This document shows, one piece after another, positions 56,827 to 64,000 of a DNA stretch of 64,000 nucleotides. The notes beneath the pieces were generated by a model. The model saw only the letters and a program-made list of their open reading frames with translations, was not told where the DNA came from and did not search any database. The DNA lies in the NCBI GenBank assembly GCA_020746875.1, contig JAGTJL010000017.1:1426001-1490000 (forward strand), read 5' to 3'. This DNA is from Rhexocercosporidium sp. MPI-PUGE-AT-0058. Taxonomy: Eukaryota; Ascomycota; Leotiomycetes; Helotiales. The position numbers and the translations under genes are program-made. The first letter of the stretch is position 1. Each line of letters starts with the position of its first letter.

Positions 56827-58840
56827 AGAGCGGGTGAGGTCATGGGGAGGAAGTGCTGTTCTGAAAGAAACCGGCCTTCAAGACTCAGATTGTCAAACAT
56901 ACTCGAATGCCGCCACCAATATTCTAAGCTCTGGAGCAGAAAACGAATGGTGTATCTCTTTGTGACTTGATTCGGCAATGAATTTGAGTATTTTGAGATT
57001 TGTTCCTAGTCTGCTAGAGGGCAGTTTTTACAGTAATATAATACCAAACATTCTCAGCTTTCAAGTCAGAAGATCAAGAACCTTTCCATCTCTCCATTTG
57101 CCATTTCCCCATATATACACCCATGGATATAACAGTGGCCAACGAGCTTTTAATTTTCACCTTTTATCTTCTCGCAACAAATATGGTGTCCTTACACCAT
57201 TGATGATAGATCTAAGTATCGTGAAGTTAGCAATGGTTACGCAAGAGCTATTTCAAAAAGGGCACAAAGGCACCGTTCTGGTTCAGCGCTGCTCTTAATG
57301 ATGTTGAAACAGTTAGTACAGGGGATCGTAGGCTCTCAAAACACCTACAATAAGTCTCCTTCCTTTGAATACAACGGCACAGAGGTCATACGCCCTGCAG
57401 CTGAGATTCAAAACTTCTTCTTGTGCAAAAATTGACTCTTGAACGTGGTAAATCTACTGCTTCTCTCAATCACATCGATCACCTCATGGCTGAATTTTTC
57501 TGGCGCCCCGGTAGTATTTCCCATTTCCATGTAGGTGAGAAGTTGTGCTTTCATATTCTTCAGCCGGTAGAAAACTGCGTAATCACCGAGACACTGTTCA
57601 GTAGTTAGACGTAGATGTGTACCATATCAAGTTCGATGTCTGATGATTGTTTGAACAAAGGAACGGATAAAAGATGGTATCAAAGCATAGATATGCCCCC
57701 AAAATTGCGGTAAAAAGTCCCTGAGATCCAAGGAAGCATAGCCAATGCCGATACTACGATGACCGCAGCTGCTGGACGTTGCTTGCTGGCGACCGCAATT
57801 GCCATAAGAAAAACAGGCAGGAGGATAACATGCTTTTAATGCAGAGGGTTACCAATCAGAAGGTCTTGGAAGAACATTGCGAGTGCTCCAGACGAAGGCT
57901 TTAAGCAGTGCCAGACAACAATTTTGAATGCAGCATTAAATGTCTCTTACTTTGCTTGGCGGTCTGGTGGTAGATTAGAGGTTGTGACAAGGCGAAAGGA
58001 GGCAGCAGCCACCTCCATGTCCCGGACTCGAACATCCAGCTCAGGCACATGCCCAAATATAGGCCGCATAGTGATAGTCATCTCTGATGAGGAAATGCTG
58101 TAGGACGCCGAAAGGACCTTAGAAAGAGAGAAGGTATTTCAACATCGAAGCCGCCAAAGTTCAGCCAGCCTACTGTAAGCGGACGGGGCGGGCTCGCTAA
58201 AGCCCGCCCTGGAAGCGAGCCGGTGTTTCTGTTTTGAGCGCCAAAAAGCTCCATCAAAGCCTAAAACTGGAGGATGTTTCTGGCACGATCAATTCGTTGC
58301 GACTTTCCTTCATTCCATGATTTCATACATTCAGTATAATTAATCTGCCGCTCTGTCGAGTCTGCTCTGACCTCTTTTGTGATACTACATGGCAGGGTCG
58401 TCCTCAAGTCGACTGACTAGTCTCACCGACACAAGGGGCGCGTCGACGATCTAGCCTCACTAGCCTGGCTTACAGGCATCGTGAAATCAGTGGACGATAT
58501 ATGATACATATGATCATGAGTGTTTCGCGGTTTCGATGAAGCTCTACAAGGACAATTAAGTATAGCCATTCAATCGCACTAAAAGGCCACTCAATCGGAC
58601 CAGGAGGTGTGTTCCGCTCGCCGCGTGCAACGCCACGATGGATTACGATTCGATTGGAACTTCTGCAATCCACAGAAGGCACACCACTTCCGGTGATACG
58701 AGGGTCCTTCGAGTTGGAGCACTGGGAAGGCAACTTCGTTTACTGAACAACGCAACTCCAGGTTTGGGTCACTGCAATTGGAGTTGTAAACTCGATGGAA
58801 TTGTTCCTTTATTTCTGATAGGTAGTCTGTACGCCGTTTC
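56827..58840. other. Long intergenic stretch with a GC hairpin
   Basis: About 2 kb without a supported gene. At 58186-58209 GGGCGGGCT pairs with AGCCCGCCC over a 6-base loop, and 58191-58198 can pair alternatively with 58213-58221. The rest shows only short chance frames. Confidence 0.45.
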
Positions 58841-60080
58841 GAAGGGTGAGGCGACTCAGGCTAAGAGGACACAACTATTCGCCAGACCACCAACCGCTGT
58901 CTAGATTCACTTCAAAAACTACCACAACAGAACAAACATTTTCAAAGATTAAAAAGTGGCTCGAAACATGCGGTTCCGAACACCGTCTTTGCCGGCAAGT
59001 CAAGAACAAACCCCATATTTCGTGGTACCCTGCTCAGATCGTTGATGTCAATCCCGGGTTGGAACACGATTCATCCACCTTCAATATCGCCTGTACAATT
59101 ATCGATGACAAAGACATTCCACCCGGAGAGGGATACATCACCTTGAGTCATATATGGGGGAATAGAACAACACTTGGTTAACAACCTCAAATTTGTTAGT
59201 TTGGACGAGCCAAATTCCAACCGATATCATATCGCAAACCTTTCTCGACTCCTTCGAAGTTGCGACGCGTCTGTAGTTCAGTGTATTTGAATAGACTTAC
59301 TTTCCATAATCCAAGAAGATGGTTATGTAGACTGGAAGAAAGAAGTGCCCATGATGTATCACGTCTACTCCAACGTTTTTTGGAACGTATCAGCCAACTA
59401 GGGGTCATCGGGTCTCTTTGTCAATTGAGATCCTGCTCAACTAGACCCACCTCTTTTTATATCCTGACACTCTCCCCCGCCAGGGCAGAATTTGTCATTC
59501 TTTAAGTCGTTGATAACATATGTTGCTGAGCTCTGGCTCAATCATCCTCCAAACATAATGGAGTAATTTACAAGAGGCAACCGCCGAAAGGTTATCAAGC
59601 CTAGATTATCGCCACTTTTATATCCTGCTCCAAGTTTCTGCTGGACATCATTGGACTTTCTGATTGAATGGCTCACTAAGCAGAGACTTGTCCAGCACGG
59701 CATCCCCTACACATATGTCGGACGGTACATTCTAGTGACAGTCACTGGCATCAAATACGGCTCCCCCGCAACCGCGAACATCGAAGAAGAGGTTTCTGAG
59801 GATATATTTGGTCCTCATTCTTGGTCAGCGGTTGAAGTAAAAGTCGCTAGTCGTCGGTCGTCTGAAACGCCTCTCCCTCGCCGCGGAAGGCGATCAAATA
59901 TCAGCTCAAGTCGACAAGCGGTACTTAGCTAGGAGGATAGACCATGCCTATCTTGATTACCCACTGTATGAATCGGATTCCGAGACATTCGAAAACATCG
60001 CATTTGTTCTTCACGCCGTAAAGCGAGTAGTGCCTCCATACAAAAAATCAATACCCAGGGATTGCTACTTGAACTTGTCG
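58841..60080 (+). pseudogene. Decayed HET-domain gene
   Basis: The plus strand reads KIKKWLETCGSEHRLCRQVK, a P-A-Q-I-V-D-V segment and GYITLSHIWGN (the S-H-C-W-G motif with Cys changed to Ile), then a TAA. Near 59305-59400 another frame gives IIQEDGYVDWKKEVPMMYHV followed by Y-S-N-V-F-W-N-V-S-A, which matches the second conserved HET block. Further stops follow. The segment RIDHAYLDYPLYES at 59935-59975 may be the downstream region. HET proteins mediate vegetative incompatibility in filamentous ascomycetes. At least three stops or shifts separate the blocks, so no product is expected. Confidence 0.7.
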
Positions 60081-60823
60081 ATGCTGATATGGGACGCTAC
60101 AAACGGGTTGTGACGTATATGTTCCAAAGAAAGTTTACTACAATGTGCCCGGAAATGATCATGTTGAGAAGCCGGAAGACGTTCATGTTGTGAATCAGAG
60201 TCGAGAAAATCGATGTTCCGTTGCCATGTTGGGTACGACAAGGCCTTGAGAGAACATACCATTTTCATTGTTTAAGATCAACAGACATGAAATCCACTGT
60301 TGGATATGAATTCAAGATGCGGCGTCCTGACCTCCTTGTATCAAATGTAGCAAGTGAAAGATGGGCATTGTCACTTGTTGGAAGGACATCGGGAAATTTT
60401 CGGTTGTCGACAGGGCTCAGGGAAAACGATGGGGCAGAATCAACCCGATTGGGGTGGGATTAGCACTGTGCCATTCGTGCTTCTCTAGCGAGGCTTATAG
60501 CAGGGCAGACATTGAATCCGAAATTTGGAATGGTCGGCATGAGTAGATTGTCGACCCCTAGAATGCGTCGCCGCGCCCGACTCGTACTGTGAGACATTTT
60601 CAGCTGTGTAAATATTTAAAAGATGATCTGCAGAAGGAATCTGAGAATGTGACATCCCCCATCTCGTCTGCAGTACGGGTTGGGCACTTCTGCATTGTGG
60701 TTTGAAGTGAACTACCACACACATCTCACCGTGGCTTACAGGGAGGGGTCTACATCATGTAGCCGCTAGGCTGAGCAAACAGCTTCTTCTGCTAAACCTC
60801 ATCCCAGAGATCAAAATCAAGAC
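60081..60823. other. Non-coding, possibly remnant of HET-gene surroundings
   Basis: No block can be assigned. Short open frames on both strands have no motif. Confidence 0.4.
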
Positions 60824-61880
60824 TTGTCTCGACAAAATGTTGGCAGTAAACGGGAAATGGCAGCTTCTCCAGGCAACGGCTCACTAGACATAGGTGTCTG
60901 CAAAGACAGCCCTTTTTCTACTGCCAGCAGTGTTCTCAGCATCATCACCTTCTTTTATGCTGTTGCTCTCGGCTCGTATATCGTTATCAAGGCTACCCGT
61001 GAGTCGAATGACAAATTTGAGCAAATCATTCGTGCGACAGAGTACACCAAGCTGGAACTAGCAGTTTCGAGACAGAATTTCGAGAAAAGCGAGGATGGGT
61101 TCCACGGCGGGAGATTCGGAAGGGAATCGGACCGGCGTGTTCAAAAGAATCAGAAGGATCAAATGCAGCACTTGATCGAGAAGGCTTCTCTGCAATTCGA
61201 AAAATCGGACACAATATTGGAGGCGTTCAGAATGATGTTTCCCGACTATGACGAAAGGCGATCAAAGGAATGGGGTTTTTTTGTATGACATCGACGGAGG
61301 CTTTGAAGCGATTGTTATTTATTTTGATGCGCAGTCTTGGGGATTTAAAATTATGATGGGCTTTGGAGATTTGTTCCGCTTTGCAACATTGGTTCCCTTG
61401 ATAATTGCATTCTATATAACGAGGGCTTTCACTTGGACCCTGGTGAGATCCATCGGCTGGAGGCTGCAAGTATGGAAATGGCCACATTATGTGAAATAGA
61501 TCTTGAAGCAGGAAGAGCTATCAATGATGATGAGAGAAACGGAGGATTTAATGAACCAAATCCGATCAGCTGAACTTCGAAGGTGAGTCCCCTGGGAGGC
61601 TACCAACAATGTCGTAAAATGAAGAGTAGTAATCGTATGTGTCGGAATTCTGCAAGACTCCACAGTTGTCTCCAATCATGTCATACATGGTATTTATCAG
61701 GGTTCGACGGTATTGGGGGCCAGGTCTGTGAGACTCGCCAGGCAGTAGACTCTTTCCTGAAAGGAAAAGTTGAAGAGCGCCAGAATACCAGCGATGCTAG
61801 AAAACAGGTACGCGTTGGTATGAGTACGCATCAAGAGGATGGCGACGACTCGGAAAGAGATATCTCCGAGGCGATCTAAG
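60824..61880 (+). pseudogene. Hypothetical two-helix coiled-coil membrane protein, frameshifted
   Basis: The first frame (60824-61288) has a membrane helix near residues 38-58 (VLSIITFFYAVALGSYIVI) and then about 80 residues of charged, helical sequence. It breaks at a T7 run (61274-61280). The next frame (61248-61499) contains YDIDGGFEAIVIYFD, a membrane helix (FATLVPLIIAFYITRAF) and WRLQVWKWPHYVK. A further helical piece, EELSMMMRETEDLMNQIRSA, follows after a stop. The pieces look like one fungal protein with two helices flanking a cytosolic coiled coil, now broken by at least two lesions. I do not recognise the family, and a gene with unrecognised introns remains possible. Confidence 0.45.
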
Positions 61881-62384
61881 GTTATTTCCTCACCCAATTT
61901 TTGGCATTTACTAATCGAATAAGTTTTCGAGGCTACCCTAGAGCTGTCGAAACATCTTAGAAATTCAATGGCCTATGGCCTCGATGGCGTGGAGAATTGG
62001 TAGTCTAGTGTGCATTTCCTGGTATGATTCAATGTCCAAAAAAGCCCTGAATCCAAATGCACTGCTCGTGTTAAATCGCCCCGTTTAAGAATTCGATTTT
62101 GACTAAATTCTTCTTTCACTGTCATAAGGCTAAAACAGGTGAGCAGACCGTTGTAAAAGCTTGATCTTCGGGCCTAGCGCAAAGATGTAAATAGGTGTAA
62201 GTATATACAGTAGAAAAGAATACGAACCCCCAAAGGCTATACCTCAGGTACCGCGCAAAGCCATCTGTACCCGAACCCTTCATTTCTCAAATCAACTGAA
62301 CTAAATGGACACCAATCTTCCTATCCCCTGAGAAAACCCTCCTCATCAAACGATGTCATCAACAACGATCAACGATCAACAAAT
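61881..62384. other. Intergenic; 3' flank of the expansin-like gene
   Basis: No coding signal. Contains a CAACGATCAACGATCAAC repeat at about 62363-62380, just beyond the expansin stop codon. Confidence 0.5.
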
Positions 62385-63712
62385 TTAGACGATGAGGTAT
62401 GCAACTGCACCAGCAAAGATGACCATGAAAGCCGAGCTTCGAATTAAAGACGCGGCACCCCCGTTGACGATTGCTGGGGGAGCCGTTGGCGATGGCACAC
62501 TGTATTTGGTCAGCCATAGATCTCTCCGTTATTGGAGGACGAAGAAGCTTACCTTGTGTTCTGAACTGGATAAATGGTTCCAGTCAAGATGGCAATGGGG
62601 GTGCTGGTGGAAACGGGCACCACGCTGTACATGACTGTTGAAATGCAAGTTGTGACCGTGATTACGCTGAGCGATACATTGGAGCTAGCGCTAGCAGTGG
62701 CAGCAACGAGAGCTGAAGTTGTGTTGGATGATAGGTAGCTAGTGGCTGGACTGTACATTGATGTCAAGGTGGTGGTCGAGGACGAGGTCGACGAAGGAGT
62801 TGGGGCTGGGGTATATGTAGACTTCGAGACTGTTCTTGTGCGAGTTACGGTCGTCGTTGAAGACCTGGTCGTAGTAGACTCATCCGAAATAGGAGATGCT
62901 GTGAAGCTGGTCTCGTTAAAGACCGCTGCTGGTAGGGATGTTGAGACAGGTGCATCAGTGGTAGCTGGAACAGCTTCTGAGCTTGAGGTTGTAGACGAAT
63001 CAAGTGCTGCTGTCTTGACACTAGGAGCGGCACTTGAAGAGTATCCAAAGTTGCTTGAGGCTGTAGTCAAGGCTCCGGCAACGACGTTTACGCGCTTGAG
63101 TACAACGACATCTCCATCCTCGCTAGTGACCTTAACATCGACAACAGTTGTGCCGAAGCCGCTAGAGTTTTCAAAGAAGTTGTACTGTTGTCTGGTGGTG
63201 GGTTTCCAAGTGCTTCCTCCATTTGTGCTAACCTCGAGACTAGAGACTCCCTTGTTGGCATTGACAACCTGCATGCTGAACCAGAAAGCAGAAACTCCCT
63301 CCTTGTTGTGCACAGCAAGTGGAGAGGTGATAGGGCAATCGACATAGTCCCAAGTGATTGGAATAATACCCTTCGATGGGTCGGCCAGGGCGGAAAAGGC
63401 ATCAGGGAAAAGATCCAAATGATTGCGACCGCAACCAGGGCACTGGTCGACGATCATAGCTGTGATTGCGTTTCCATTAGGGCCAGTGACTGACACACAA
63501 GCTCCGCAGTTCGCTGAGCTATCCCAGTTCGAGTCCGAGAGAGCAGTACCAAAAACACCAGCAGGTAGAGTAAAGGTTGAGAATGAACACGTCCCACCAG
63601 CGACGTTTCCGCCATAAAATGTAGCCTCTCCAGAGAGGGCTCTCTCGCCTAATTTGGCACCATGGGCCAGGGCGAGGATAGACGAAGCAGCGACTGTGTT
63701 GGCGAGACGCAT
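62385..63712 (-). CDS. GPI-anchored expansin-like protein
   Basis: Two minus-strand exons (63712-62553, 62499-62385) give 424 aa. A signal peptide (MRLANTVAASSILALAHGAK) is followed by a double-psi beta-barrel (about residues 28-130): GEATFYGGN, GTCSF, NCGACVSV, VDQCPGCGRNHLDLFPDAF, with the expansin-type catalytic-like Asp present. An expansin C-terminal beta-sandwich (about residues 135-215) then has FWFSMQVVNANKGVSSLEV, WKPTTRQQYNFF and VLKRVNVV. About 180 Ser/Thr-rich residues form a stalk. The small second exon supplies a GPI-attachment signal (VNGGAASLIRSSAFM then a hydrophobic end). Proteins of this type loosen polysaccharide networks without hydrolysis. The anchor suggests action on the fungus's own wall or display at the cell surface. 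Confidence 0.9.
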
Positions 63713-64000
63713 TGTGGAAGAGCTACTTGCAAAGAAGCGAAAGAAAGGAATGTAATGAAGACTGAAGCTTCGAAGAGATAGGTATATAGGCTGAAGAGAA
63801 TGGCAACGTTAGGTGAGAGAAAGGGAAAGGAAACAACATACGGAACATCTAGACCTTTTGACAAATGCTAAATTACAGACGGGTTGATGAGATGAGGTTG
63901 ATCACTGTAATAAACTTGATACATTTTCAAGGCTCTTTTAGGTTTCGACAGGGCAGACATTTGATGTTGACGAATCCGAGAGGCGGAAATGGATGCAACG
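63713..64000. other. Upstream region of the expansin-like gene
   Basis: The promoter side of the minus-strand expansin-like gene. No gene recognised before the window ends. Confidence 0.5.

Noticed and set aside
58015..58045. Minus-strand GTTCGAGTCC resembling a tRNA B box
   Set aside because: No matching A box at the right distance, and no acceptor stem can be paired.
62742..63347. 201-codon plus-strand frame
   Set aside because: Antisense to the Ser/Thr stalk of the expansin-like gene; its Val/Glu/Asp repeats mirror Thr/Ser codons.

Overview
The window comes from a filamentous ascomycete (Pezizomycotina; a leotiomycete-like species is my guess, not shown). Genes have short 50-200 bp introns with GT-AG or occasional GC-AG ends. 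Typical Pezizomycotina families are present: a Zn2Cys6 regulator, a 2EXR protein, HET and F-box relics, a DUF3712-like protein and a SAT4/PTH11-type rhodopsin-domain protein. Two long AT-rich tracts full of C-to-T/G-to-A changes look like the result of RIP (repeat-induced point mutation).

Layout. 1-20.2 kb is a gene-bearing arm: an unknown membrane protein, a rhodopsin-domain 7TM protein, the diflavin reductase Tah18, an RRM-RGG-RRM protein like Sbp1, an Arf-GAP like Gcs1, a dienelactone hydrolase and a flavin monooxygenase with one frameshift. 20.6-21.9 kb holds an F-box relic and the orphaned 3' end of a protein kinase gene. 21.87-33.10 kb is a nested mobile element. A hAT DNA transposon (8-bp target duplication GATCGGTA, matching terminal inverted repeats, relic dimerisation domain) carries a complete but RIP-destroyed Ty3/gypsy LTR retrotransposon (257-bp LTRs, 5-bp target duplication GCAAT, minus orientation). 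The hAT landed inside the coding sequence of the kinase gene, whose body lies at 33.1-34.7 kb and whose last codons lie 11.2 kb away at 21.76-21.86 kb.

35.4-47.8 kb is again genic: a DUF3712-like membrane protein, the tRNA m2,2G26 methyltransferase Trm1 (with a likely mitochondrial start and an internal start), a subtilase broken by an in-frame stop, and a 2EXR protein. 47.8-50.4 kb is a second AT-rich retroelement relic. 50.8-64 kb mixes intact genes (Zn2Cys6 regulator, DJ-1/PfpI protein, GPI-anchored expansin-like protein) with decayed ones (acyl-CoA ligase fragment, second kinase relic, HET relic, frameshifted membrane protein).

The intact housekeeping genes (Tah18, Trm1, Gcs1, Sbp1-like) share no pathway, and there is no convincing metabolic cluster. 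The notable theme is decay of self/non-self and signalling-type genes next to RIP-inactivated transposons. All gene models are read by eye; exon ends are stated where splice sites and phase agree.
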